NCBI GenBank assembly: GCA_026415015.1
Contig: JAOAHW010000047.1
Span: forward strand, 1 to 25,155
Length of the DNA: 25,155 nt
Source: Syntrophorhabdaceae bacterium
GTDB taxonomy: Bacteria > Desulfobacterota > Syntrophorhabdia > Syntrophorhabdales > Syntrophorhabdaceae
Reading direction: 5' to 3'
Below are positions 8,777 through 16,472 of this stretch, piece after piece. A model generated the notes under the pieces. The model was not told the origin of the DNA and searched no databases. It saw only the letters and a list, made by a program, of their open reading frames with translations. The translations under genes were made by a program, and so were the position numbers. Each line of letters starts with the position of its first letter. Positions within the stretch are counted from its first letter, which is position 1.

Positions 8777-9808
8777 ATGAAGACAGGTATAGTAAGAGAG
8801 GATATATACTTGGAGCATGTAATAGACTACTATCATCCTGAAAGCCCTGAGAGGTTAAAATATATATATTCTATGCTCGACGAAAAAGACAATAAAGACT
8901 TAATAAGAGTTCCTGCCAGAAGCGCCACCCATGAAGAGATAAGCCTGATCCATGACCAGAGATACATTGAATCCATACATGCCACAAAAGGTAAGAGTGT
9001 AAGGCTCGACCCTGATACATCTACATCGCCAAAGAGCTATGAGGCAGCGCTTATGGCAGCAGGGGGGTTTTTAAACCTTATAGATAGCCTTATGGCAGGC
9101 GAGATAGATAATGGTTTTGCCTTTATAAGGCCTCCAGGACACCACGCAGAGAGAAACAGGGCAATGGGATTCTGTCTTTTCAATAACATCGCTATTGGTG
9201 CCAGGTACCTGGAGAAGAGATACAACCTGAAAAGGATAATAATAGTTGACTTTGACCTCCATCATGGCAATGGAACGCAACACAGCTTCTACAGGGATTC
9301 TACAGTCCTTTTTTTTTCCACCCATCAGTACCCATACTACCCTGGCACAGGCTGGTTAGAAGAGACAGGTGAGGGAGAGGGCAGGGGATATACAGTTAAT
9401 GTCCCCTTTTCCTATGGCATGGGTGATGATGATTATATGTTTGCCTTTAAAGAGGTATTAGTGCCTGTTGCTGATATGTATAAGCCTGAGATAATCCTTG
9501 TTTCTGCTGGATTTGATGCCCATTATAATGACCCCTTAGGTGGCATGAGGGTAACAGAGAAGGGCTATGCAATGATGACCCGAATCCTCCTTGAGACAGC
9601 ACAGAAACACTGCAGTGGAAGATTACTCTATGCCCTTGAGGGTGGATATGGTTTAGAGGGCCTCACAAATTCTGTAAGGGCTGTTATAAAAGAGATGAAG
9701 GGCACGCCTGCATATACAGATTATAAACAGGACGCCCCTTCTACTGAAGCTGTCAGGGTTGTTGACAAGCTAAAAAGGACACTGAGCCCATACTGGGGGG
9801 TTTTTTAG
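8777..9808 (+). CDS. Histone deacetylase family (AcuC/class II-like) hydrolase
   Basis: Zinc-dependent amidohydrolase of the arginase/deacetylase superfamily, whose bacterial members remove acetyl groups from lysines, polyamines or similar amines. With the start at 8777 it is 343 residues. Catalytic features are all visible: the His pair H122-H123 in RPPGHHAERNRAMGFC, zinc ligands D160 and H162 in DFDLHHGNGTQ, D247 in SAGFDAHYNDPLGG, and the transition-state Tyr Y291 in LEGGYG. It begins about 20 bases after hisB, so it is co-transcribed with translation and histidine genes. Its stop overlaps that of the convergent HU/IHF-like gene. The substrate cannot be read from sequence: acetyl-lysine proteins, including nucleoid proteins, and acetylpolyamines are both possible. 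Confidence 0.92.
   Translation: MKTGIVREDIYLEHVIDYYHPESPERLKYIYSMLDEKDNKDLIRVPARSATHEEISLIHDQRYIESIHATKGKSVRLDPDTSTSPKSYEAALMAAGGFLNLIDSLMAGEIDNGFAFIRPPGHHAERNRAMGFCLFNNIAIGARYLEKRYNLKRIIIVDFDLHHGNGTQHSFYRDSTVLFFSTHQYPYYPGTGWLEETGEGEGRGYTVNVPFSYGMGDDDYMFAFKEVLVPVADMYKPEIILVSAGFDAHYNDPLGGMRVTEKGYAMMTRILLETAQKHCSGRLLYALEGGYGLEGLTNSVRAVIKEMKGTPAYTDYKQDAPSTEAVRVVDKLKRTLSPYWGVF
9787..9806 (+). terminator. Possible weak intrinsic terminator at the operon end
   Basis: CCCA (9787-9790) can pair with TGGG (9794-9797) around a three-base loop, followed by GGG and six T (9801-9806). The stem is short, and the element overlaps the deacetylase stop codon, so it is a candidate only. The window shows no stronger terminator for the long + strand operon. 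Confidence 0.3.
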
Positions 9809-10083
9809 CCCTTCCAGATCATATCTTTTAGTTCTTTGCCCACCTTGAAATATGGAAGCTTCTTGGGGCTTACCTCAACTACCTCACCGCTCTTTGGGTT
9901 TCTTCCTCTATAGCCCTTATAGCTCCTTAATGTGAAGCTGCCAAAGCCCCTTATTTCAACCCTTTCTCCCTCTATTATTGCCTTTTTTATGGTATCCACG
10001 ATGGTATCCACGGCTATCTTGGCTATCTTCTGGTTGAGCCCCAGGTCTTGTGCGAGTTTGTTTATTATGTCTAACTTGTTCAT
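9805..10083 (-). CDS. HU/IHF family nucleoid DNA-binding protein (IHF-beta-like)
   Basis: Small dimeric protein that binds and bends DNA. The 92 residues start MNKLDIINKLAQDLGL and contain RVEIRGFGSFTLR and the arm signature GRNPKSGE, then VVEVSPKKLPYFKVGKELKD. The RVEIRGFGSF and LPYFKVGKELKD stretches resemble IHF-beta more than HU, but a single subunit cannot settle this. A very good ribosome site (AGGAGG, complement of 10091-10096) lies eight bases before the ATG. It is convergent with the deacetylase, with four bases of stop-codon overlap, and is otherwise monocistronic; about 130 AT-rich bases upstream would hold its promoter. Confidence 0.93.
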   Translation of the reverse strand: MNKLDIINKLAQDLGLNQKIAKIAVDTIVDTIKKAIIEGERVEIRGFGSFTLRSYKGYRGRNPKSGEVVEVSPKKLPYFKVGKELKDMIWKG

Positions 10084-10105
10084 GCAAATACCTCCTATTG
10101 ATATT

Positions 10106-10123
10106 CTCTAATCTCCTCTAATC
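10106..10123. repeat. Short direct repeat in the HU/IHF leader
   Basis: The 8-base CTCTAATC occurs at 10106-10113 and again at 10116-10123, a 10-base period (one helical turn), about 25 bases before the nucleoid-protein start. It could be an operator half-site pair in the leader; no regulator is assigned. The rest of 10084-10213 is AT-rich with no gene or clear promoter. Confidence 0.3.
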
Positions 10124-10213
10124 CCTATTAAAATTTTGAGGAATAGATTTTATCTATATTTTCTTCAAAAATACAATGAAAAATTAATATAATCCCAAAA
10201 AAATTCACCACAA

Positions 10214-11035
10214 TCAGGTTGCATAGCTATGGAGACCTGACAGTATAAAATTTACACCAAAATAGGTGAATATTACACTAAAAAAACCTATGATAGAGAT
10301 TATGGCGATCCTTTTGCCCTTCCAGCCCCTTACAAACCTTGCATGGAGAAAAAGGGCATAAATTATCCATGTTATAAGAGACCATGTCTCCTTGGGGTCC
10401 CAGCTCCAGTATGAACCCCAGGCATAATGTGCCCATACAGACCCAGTTAATATGCCGGCAGTGAGCATGGGGAATCCTACCATTACGCTTCTATAGTTTA
10501 TCTCTTCAAGGGTTGACCTCGATGGTGACCTTGCCCCAGTTAGATTAAAAAAATACAAAAGGCCGCAGATAAAGGAGACCACAAAGGCAGCATAGGATAT
10601 AAAACATGTAATCACATGTATGTGGAGCCAGTTGCTCTGCAGCGCCGGGATAAGGGGCTGGATATTTTTTTCTACACCTGAAGATATAGAGGCATAGCCT
10701 ATCAATATGAGGGAGATGAGGTTGGCAAACATAGTAATTAAAGGATAGGAAAGCCTTTTTTTCATTAATACAAGCATAAAGGATATGGACCATGAAAAAA
10801 ATATGAGGGATTCATAGAAATTGGAAAGGGGTGCATGGCCTATACCTATCCTGTATGAATCAATCCATCGCGCTATGATTCCTCCTGTGTGCAGGGCAAG
10901 GGTTATATATAGAAAGACCCATATAAGCCTTACAAGACCCTCTTTTTTTACAGCAAAATACAGGATATGGAGAAAAAAAATGGCAAGATATAAGATGGTT
11001 ACAAGCCCGAGTATCTTATGGTGTATCATTGTCAT
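10214..11035 (-). CDS. ccsA: System II cytochrome c maturation protein CcsA (ResC/CcsB-type)
   Basis: Polytopic membrane protein that with ResB moves heme across the membrane and attaches it to CXXCH sites of c-type apocytochromes. The 273 residues have about eight hydrophobic segments. The tryptophan-rich heme-binding WWD motif is at about residues 206-218 (WGSYWSWDPKETW). Conserved histidines that could ligate heme are H138/H140 in WLHIHV, H203 just before the WWD motif and H269 in GLHSY. Its start lies inside the resB end (20-base overlap), implying coupled synthesis of the two partners. The alternative start Met3 changes little. Nomenclature varies (CcsA, CcsB and ResC are used for this family). 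Confidence 0.95.
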   Translation of the reverse strand: MTMIHHKILGLVTILYLAIFFLHILYFAVKKEGLVRLIWVFLYITLALHTGGIIARWIDSYRIGIGHAPLSNFYESLIFFSWSISFMLVLMKKRLSYPLITMFANLISLILIGYASISSGVEKNIQPLIPALQSNWLHIHVITCFISYAAFVVSFICGLLYFFNLTGARSPSRSTLEEINYRSVMVGFPMLTAGILTGSVWAHYAWGSYWSWDPKETWSLITWIIYALFLHARFVRGWKGKRIAIISIIGFFSVIFTYFGVNFILSGLHSYAT

Positions 11036-12338
11036 AGAGCTTCCCCTTTATCTCTTCAAATATCTCCTGAAATCTGTCAATATGCTTTGAGCCCACCCCG
11101 GCTATGATGATGCCCTCAGGCAGTCTCCTTATGAATATCTTACCAGGGCAGACAAAAAAATTGATATATAGCCCCACCATCATAAGGCCAAAACCTATCC
11201 ATACAAATATAATACCAGGGTCATAGGAGGCCTCAAGCCCTGTCCATAGGTCTTCTTTTATGTCCTCAAGGATTACCCTTTTGCCCGCCAGTTCCTTTTG
11301 TCTCATCCTGGGGATATCCCGAAGAAACCATGCAGTCCTTGGCTCTCCATCATCAAGAAATGCCACCTGGACACCAGGCCCGAAATCATGGATTGCCCTT
11401 TCAAATCTCATGGCAATCATTATAAAACCTCCATCTTCATGGGCATCCTGTTCCCTCAAGGATACAGATTCTCCATCCACATTAAATACAAATGTAGGGC
11501 TTGCCCCATAGCTGGATTGATATATGTGGATGCCCCTGTGGTTGAGGGGGCTATTTACCCGGACATCCCTTTCAAATAGGACCCTATCTTTTTCTATTAC
11601 CTCAAGCCTGCTTACATAGTCTTTAGGCGTGCCATTAGGATAGAGGCTTACATTAAAGTCTTTGCACCTTATGGCAAAACCAAGGGGTATCTCTTTTGGT
11701 GACCTGCCCCTTATAACCATCATATCCTTTTGCTCGCCCTTATGGAGGACAATAAACCCTTTATAGCCCCATAAAAGACCTATCAGGCTGCCGATGAGTA
11801 TTATAAAAATACTTAAGTGTATTAAAAGGACACCGTATCTCCCATATGGCGCCTTCTCAAGCACAACCCCATCCTCACCCTCATATATAACCCTTCTGAA
11901 TCTTTTTTTTATAAGCGCAAGGGCATTTTTTTCTCTATCTTTGCTTACCTTAAAGCACATATTAAATGACATGAGGGCCTTTTCTTCAGGGAGTCTCACC
12001 TTTTTCTCTCTCAAAGGGTATCTAAAAAACCTGATGTATGTGCATACCATTAGGTTGATGACAAAAAGGATAAGGGCTGCAATAAACCATGGTGCATGAT
12101 AGACATCATCAAGCATGAAAAAGGATATTATCTTGAGGATTGTGGGGGAATAGAAGGAGAGATATTCCTCTGGAGAGGCATTCTGTTTAATGATGGTCCC
12201 TAAAACAGATGTAACAGCAATAAAGGTAAGGACAGACACAGCGAGTTTTACAGAACCAAAAAACCCAATTAGTCTGTCCTTAAGTTTTTTTTCTGGTGCA
12301 GGAAGAGGCTCACCCCTGTTGTTTTTTATGACACTCAT
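11016..12338 (-). CDS. resB: System II cytochrome c maturation protein ResB
   Basis: Membrane partner of CcsA in System II cytochrome c synthesis, thought to hold apocytochrome and/or reduce its cysteines for heme ligation. The 440 residues have the ResB layout: a TM segment near 22-45 (SVKLAVSVLTFIAVTSVLG), a second near 83-105, a third near 170-192, a large periplasmic domain of mixed strands, and a fourth TM near 388-410 (IIFVWIGFGLMMVGLYINFF). The ATG is inside the cytochrome gene and has no clear ribosome site, so translation probably depends on ribosomes finishing the cytochrome. No nearby alternative ATG fits the conserved N-terminus. The 3' end overlaps ccsA by 20 bases. Confidence 0.94.
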   Translation of the reverse strand: MSVIKNNRGEPLPAPEKKLKDRLIGFFGSVKLAVSVLTFIAVTSVLGTIIKQNASPEEYLSFYSPTILKIISFFMLDDVYHAPWFIAALILFVINLMVCTYIRFFRYPLREKKVRLPEEKALMSFNMCFKVSKDREKNALALIKKRFRRVIYEGEDGVVLEKAPYGRYGVLLIHLSIFIILIGSLIGLLWGYKGFIVLHKGEQKDMMVIRGRSPKEIPLGFAIRCKDFNVSLYPNGTPKDYVSRLEVIEKDRVLFERDVRVNSPLNHRGIHIYQSSYGASPTFVFNVDGESVSLREQDAHEDGGFIMIAMRFERAIHDFGPGVQVAFLDDGEPRTAWFLRDIPRMRQKELAGKRVILEDIKEDLWTGLEASYDPGIIFVWIGFGLMMVGLYINFFVCPGKIFIRRLPEGIIIAGVGSKHIDRFQEIFEEIKGKLYDNDTP

Positions 12339-12696
12339 TACACTTTGTGGGTGCTACCTGACCTTTTGCTGAGCTTTCTTTATGGCACTCTATGCAGTTT
12401 TTGTGGTATGCCTCTTTTGCTATGGGTGCATTATCCTTTACCTCTTTTATAAGATGACACTGGATACATGGCTCAGGGTTTTTCGGGTCTTTGTCTTTAT
12501 GATGGCATTTTACACAGTCGATCTTTGTCTTCTCTGTATGGGTGATATGGGAGAAGCTTACAGCCGGTAGCTTGCCCCCCTCTAACTTGATAGACATGGG
12601 TTCAGCAGGTTTTTTCTGTGCCGACACCATGCTGATTGTGGCTATAAAGGCGAAAACAAGGGCAGTGAGAAAAATGAAAAAAACAGTCTTTCGCAT
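12310..12696 (-). CDS. Periplasmic tetraheme cytochrome c (class III, c3-like)
   Basis: Secreted electron carrier of 128 residues. A signal peptide (about 1-26, ending ...SMVSA) is followed by four CXXCH heme-attachment sites at residues 61-65, 77-81, 101-105 and 119-123. Four additional histidines (H50, H53, H66, H98) equal the number needed for bis-histidine ligation of all four hemes, and the VSFSHITHTEK start resembles cytochrome c3/c7. Periplasmic c3 cytochromes shuttle electrons among hydrogenases, formate dehydrogenases and membrane complexes in anaerobes; the partner is unknown here. It has a strong ribosome site (AAGGAGGTG). It leads the operon with resB and ccsA, the machinery that would attach its hemes, overlapping resB by 29 bases. 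Confidence 0.93.
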   Translation of the reverse strand: MRKTVFFIFLTALVFAFIATISMVSAQKKPAEPMSIKLEGGKLPAVSFSHITHTEKTKIDCVKCHHKDKDPKNPEPCIQCHLIKEVKDNAPIAKEAYHKNCIECHKESSAKGQVAPTKCNECHKKQQG

Positions 12697-12721
12697 ACCA
12701 GCACCTCCTTAGATTTCCGTT

Positions 12722-12751
12722 ATGTTATTATAAAAAAAGCCTTTAAGTCAA
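12722..12751 (-). promoter_or_regulatory. Candidate promoter of the cytochrome operon
   Basis: On the minus strand, TTGACT (complement of 12746-12751) matches five of six bases of the sigma-70 -35 element. After 18 bases comes TAACAT (complement of 12722-12727), a 4/6 match to the -10. A better TATAAT (12727-12732) is too close at 13 bases. The location, about 25 bases before the ATG, is reasonable. Treat as a candidate. Confidence 0.35.
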
Positions 12752-12786
12752 GGGATGTATTGATTTATTAATATTGACAATTTTTT

Positions 12787-15700
12787 ATGGATTATGGCAT
12801 TGTTAATTGTAATTATAATTACATGTCTAAAATAGATAAGACCAATAAACATTCAAAGAATTCTAAGACAGGACAACCTATTGATTCTAATTTTATAAAC
12901 TCCTTGAGCGAAGAGGAGAAATACAAAAACATCTTTGAACAGGCAGTAGAGGGTATTTTTCAAAGTACCCCTGATGGACGTTATATAAGCGTAAACCCTT
13001 CGTATGCCTCAATGCTTGGTTATTCGTCGCCAGAAGAAATTATATCAACTGTGAAAGACATAGGCGCCCAGGTCTATTATGACCCTGAGGATCGTGAGCA
13101 TTTCCTGCATACCATGGAGACCCATGGTGAGGTGAGGAACCTGGAGGTCAAACAACGGAGAAAAGATGGCACAGCCATCTGGGTATCATTAAATGCAAGG
13201 GCAATCAAGGACGATAAGGGCAATACCCTTTATTTTCAGGGCGTAGTAGAGAATATTTCAGAAAGAAAAGAATTAGAGGAAAAATTAAGGCAAAGCGAGG
13301 CATGGTACCGCACCATATTTGAGACATCAAGCGCTGCCATGATAATTCTTGAGGAGGATACCACCATCTCCCTTGTTAATGAGAATGCAATAAAACTTGC
13401 AGGCTACACCAGAGAAGAGATTGAAGGAAAGATGAAATGGACAGATTTTGTTGTTAAAGAAGACCTCGCCTTTATGAAAGAATGTCATGCCTTAAGGAGA
13501 AAAGACCCTGAATCAGCGCCAAAAAAATATGAATTTCGGCTCATAGACAAACAGGGGACAATACATAATATCCTACTCAATATAAATATGATACCAGGTA
13601 CAAACAAAAGCATCGCATCACTACTTGATATAACAGAACAAAAGAAGGTAGAGCAAGCCCGGATAGAGAGTGAAACAAAACTAAAGAGCATAATCGAGCA
13701 CAGCAATGAATTATTCTACATCCACGATACCAACCATGTCTTTACCTATGTAAGCCCTCAGAGTTATACTTTGCTCGGCTATACACCTGATGAATTAATG
13801 ATCCGATGGACCGATATTGCAACGAATAATCCCATAAATATACAAGCCCTTGAACTTACAGAAAAGGCAATCACCACAGGTCAGAGACAGGAGCCATACC
13901 TGGCAGAGCTCTATAAAAAGGATGGAGGCACTATACTCATCGAGGTCGACGAATCCCCTATTTTAGATGCACAGGGCAAGACCATTGCCATAACCGGTGC
14001 AGCAAGGGATGTGACAGAAAAAAAACAAATGGAGGAGGCGCTTCGTAGAAGCGAGGAAAAATACCGCTCTATTTTTGAAAATGCTACAGAGGGCATCTTT
14101 CAGACAACCCCTGAAGGAAAGATTATCACTGCCAACCCTTCCCTTGCCCGCATATTTGGTTATGCCAGCACTGAGGAGGGTGTATCATATGTCACATCTA
14201 TTGATGAGCAGGTCTATGCCTATCCTGAAGACAGAAAAAGGGTCAAAGAGTTGCTTGACACGGCAGGAGAGGTAAAAAATTATGAGGTGTTAGGTAAGAA
14301 AAAGGATGGCACTCCCTTATGGTTAAGTATCAATGCCAGGGCAGTAAAAGACACCAACGGTAAGACACTTTACTATGAGGGGACTTTAGAAGATATTACA
14401 GAATTTAAGCAAAGAGAGGAAGAAAGACAACGTGAATACATAAGAAACAAAGCGCTACTGCAACTCTATCAGATGTCAGAAGAGCCTATTGAACGTATAA
14501 CCCACTTTGTTATGGAACACTGTATCCTTATAACAGGTAGTGAGTATGGTTTTATTGGATATATAAATGAAGATAAAACATTAATGAATACCCACCTGTG
14601 GTCAAAAAAGGTCATGGAGCAATGCGAAGTGGATGGAAGGCCTGTTGTATTTCCCATTGAAAAGGCAGGCCTATGGGCTGAAACCATAAGGCAGAGAAAG
14701 CCTATTATGGTCAACAACTATAAAGACCCAAGTCCCTATAAAAAACGCTATCCAGAAGGTCACGTCCCTATAGAGCGTTTCCTTGGTATCCCTGTTGTGG
14801 AGAAAGACCATGTCCCGGTGATAATAGGCCTTGCCAATAAAAAAGAGCCTTATAATGATACAGATGTGCTCCATATCTCCCTTATCTTAGAGGGCCTGTG
14901 GGGTTATATCAAGAAAAAGCAGACAGAAGATGCCCTGAGGGCGAGTGAGGAGCGCTATAGGACACTCATTGAATCCTCAAACGATGCCATTGTTATTGTA
15001 AAGGGAGGCCGCCACGTATTTGTGAATAAACGCTTTTATGACTTAACAGGCTATTCTGAGGAAGAGATAATCAATCAACCCATTGATTTGTGGATTTCTC
15101 CTGAGGACAAACAAAATGTACTTGCAATGGCTACCCAGAGGGAAAAAGGGGTGACGACACCTTCCAGATACGAATTTAAAGGGATTCGTAAAGACGGTAG
15201 TATTGTCCATATAGAGGTTTCTGCCACACAGATTATCTTACATGGCGAGACCATGGTCCTTGCAATCCTCAGGGATATTACTGAACTCAAACGCACAGAG
15301 GCACAACTCATACAATCCCAGAAGATGGAGGCAATAGGAAGGCTCGCAGGCGGTATTGCCCATGACTTTAACAATATGCTCACTGTTATGCTTGGCCATG
15401 CCCAGCTTGCTCAATTAACCCTTGAACCATCAAATCCCCTCTACCAGAGATTTAAAGATATTCAAAAGGTAGCAGAGCGCTCAGCAGAACTTACAAAAAA
15501 CCTCCTTGCCTTTGCCCGCAAACAGACTATCACACCAAAGGTATTAAACATGAACAACCAGATCGAAGATATGCTCAATATGCTCCGTCGTCTGATAGGC
15601 GAGAATATAGAGCTTTTATGGTTAACAGGTTCTAATTTGTGGGACATAAAGATAGACCCTGCCCAGCTCAATCAGATAATTATCAATATTGTTATCAATG

Positions 15701-16443
15701 CAAAAGATGCTATAGAAAGATATGGCAGAATAACTATAGAGACAGGCAATGCAACTATCGATGAAAATTACTGCAAGACCCATCTTGGCTTTATCCCTGG
15801 TGAATATACCATGGTTGCTATAAGCGATAATGGTATAGGCATGGAGAAAGAGGTGCTGGAACACATATTTGAACCCTTTTTTACCACAAAAGGTTTAGAG
15901 AAGGGCTCAGGCCTCGGGCTTTCAACAGTATACGGTATAGTAAAACAAAACAATGGTTTTATAAATGTATACAGCGAGTCAGGTAAAGGTTCAACATTCA
16001 AGATATACCTGCCCCGTTATATAGGTGATAAAAAAGAAAAGATTGTATCAGAAAAACATATGGTCATAGAGAGCAGGGGTGAAACAGTTCTTTTGGTTGA
16101 AGATGAGGCTGATGTTCTGGAATTATGTTCTACCATGCTCGAACAACTGGGATACACGGTGATTTCAGCCCAGACACCAAATGAGGCCATTAACAAGTCA
16201 AAGGCCTATGAAGGAGAGATCCATATTTTAATCACCGATGTTATTATGCCAGAGATAAACGGCAAAGACCTGGCAGATATACTCAAGGCCATGAGGCCAT
16301 CTATTAAGTGTCTATTTATGTCCGGTTATACGGCAAACGCCATTGTAAAAAATGGTATCCTACAAGAGGGCGTGAACTATATACAGAAGCCCTTTTCAAT
16401 TCAGGAGTTTTCGAGAAAGGTAAGAGCGGCCCTTGAAAATTAA
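12787..16443 (+). CDS. Soluble multi-PAS/GAF hybrid histidine kinase with receiver domain
   Basis: Cytoplasmic signalling kinase of 1218 residues with no membrane segment. Approximate order: PAS1 44-160, PAS2 170-285, PAS3 295-415, PAS4 423-540, GAF 551-710, PAS5 720-845, HisKA with phosphoacceptor H859 in GGIAHDFNNML, HATPase with N971 (N box), D1014 in DNGIGM and GSGLGLS, then a receiver domain with D1106 in LVEDEAD, phosphoacceptor D1151 in ITDVIMP and K1201 in QKPF. It can pass phosphate from His to its own Asp; the next partner (an Hpt protein or response regulator) is not in the window. Ligands are unknown: no obvious heme or flavin residues were identified. The start is uncertain: ATG 12787 and in-frame ATG 12823 (MSKIDK) both lack a Shine-Dalgarno. 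PAS1 and PAS4 are strikingly alike. It is divergent from the cytochrome operon. Confidence 0.93.
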   Translation: MDYGIVNCNYNYMSKIDKTNKHSKNSKTGQPIDSNFINSLSEEEKYKNIFEQAVEGIFQSTPDGRYISVNPSYASMLGYSSPEEIISTVKDIGAQVYYDPEDREHFLHTMETHGEVRNLEVKQRRKDGTAIWVSLNARAIKDDKGNTLYFQGVVENISERKELEEKLRQSEAWYRTIFETSSAAMIILEEDTTISLVNENAIKLAGYTREEIEGKMKWTDFVVKEDLAFMKECHALRRKDPESAPKKYEFRLIDKQGTIHNILLNINMIPGTNKSIASLLDITEQKKVEQARIESETKLKSIIEHSNELFYIHDTNHVFTYVSPQSYTLLGYTPDELMIRWTDIATNNPINIQALELTEKAITTGQRQEPYLAELYKKDGGTILIEVDESPILDAQGKTIAITGAARDVTEKKQMEEALRRSEEKYRSIFENATEGIFQTTPEGKIITANPSLARIFGYASTEEGVSYVTSIDEQVYAYPEDRKRVKELLDTAGEVKNYEVLGKKKDGTPLWLSINARAVKDTNGKTLYYEGTLEDITEFKQREEERQREYIRNKALLQLYQMSEEPIERITHFVMEHCILITGSEYGFIGYINEDKTLMNTHLWSKKVMEQCEVDGRPVVFPIEKAGLWAETIRQRKPIMVNNYKDPSPYKKRYPEGHVPIERFLGIPVVEKDHVPVIIGLANKKEPYNDTDVLHISLILEGLWGYIKKKQTEDALRASEERYRTLIESSNDAIVIVKGGRHVFVNKRFYDLTGYSEEEIINQPIDLWISPEDKQNVLAMATQREKGVTTPSRYEFKGIRKDGSIVHIEVSATQIILHGETMVLAILRDITELKRTEAQLIQSQKMEAIGRLAGGIAHDFNNMLTVMLGHAQLAQLTLEPSNPLYQRFKDIQKVAERSAELTKNLLAFARKQTITPKVLNMNNQIEDMLNMLRRLIGENIELLWLTGSNLWDIKIDPAQLNQIIINIVINAKDAIERYGRITIETGNATIDENYCKTHLGFIPGEYTMVAISDNGIGMEKEVLEHIFEPFFTTKGLEKGSGLGLSTVYGIVKQNNGFINVYSESGKGSTFKIYLPRYIGDKKEKIVSEKHMVIESRGETVLLVEDEADVLELCSTMLEQLGYTVISAQTPNEAINKSKAYEGEIHILITDVIMPEINGKDLADILKAMRPSIKCLFMSGYTANAIVKNGILQEGVNYIQKPFSIQEFSRKVRAALEN

Positions 16444-16472
16444 AAAAAGCCTATCTTAAAAGACCTATAGCA

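Noticed and set aside
10215..10239. CAGGT...ACCTG inverted repeat enclosing CATAGCTATG, considered as a terminator of ccsA
   Set aside because: It lies within the last ccsA codons, and the T-run on the minus strand begins about ten bases beyond the stem, too far for a good intrinsic terminator.
12774..12779. Perfect TTGACA as -35 of the PAS/GAF kinase
   Set aside because: No -10 element lies 16-18 bases downstream; the only TATAAT (12814-12819) is 34 bases away.
16444..16472. Possible bidirectional terminator between the convergent kinases
   Set aside because: T/A runs flank the spacer, but only a bulged, AT-rich stem (CTAT...ATAG) can be drawn, too weak to annotate.
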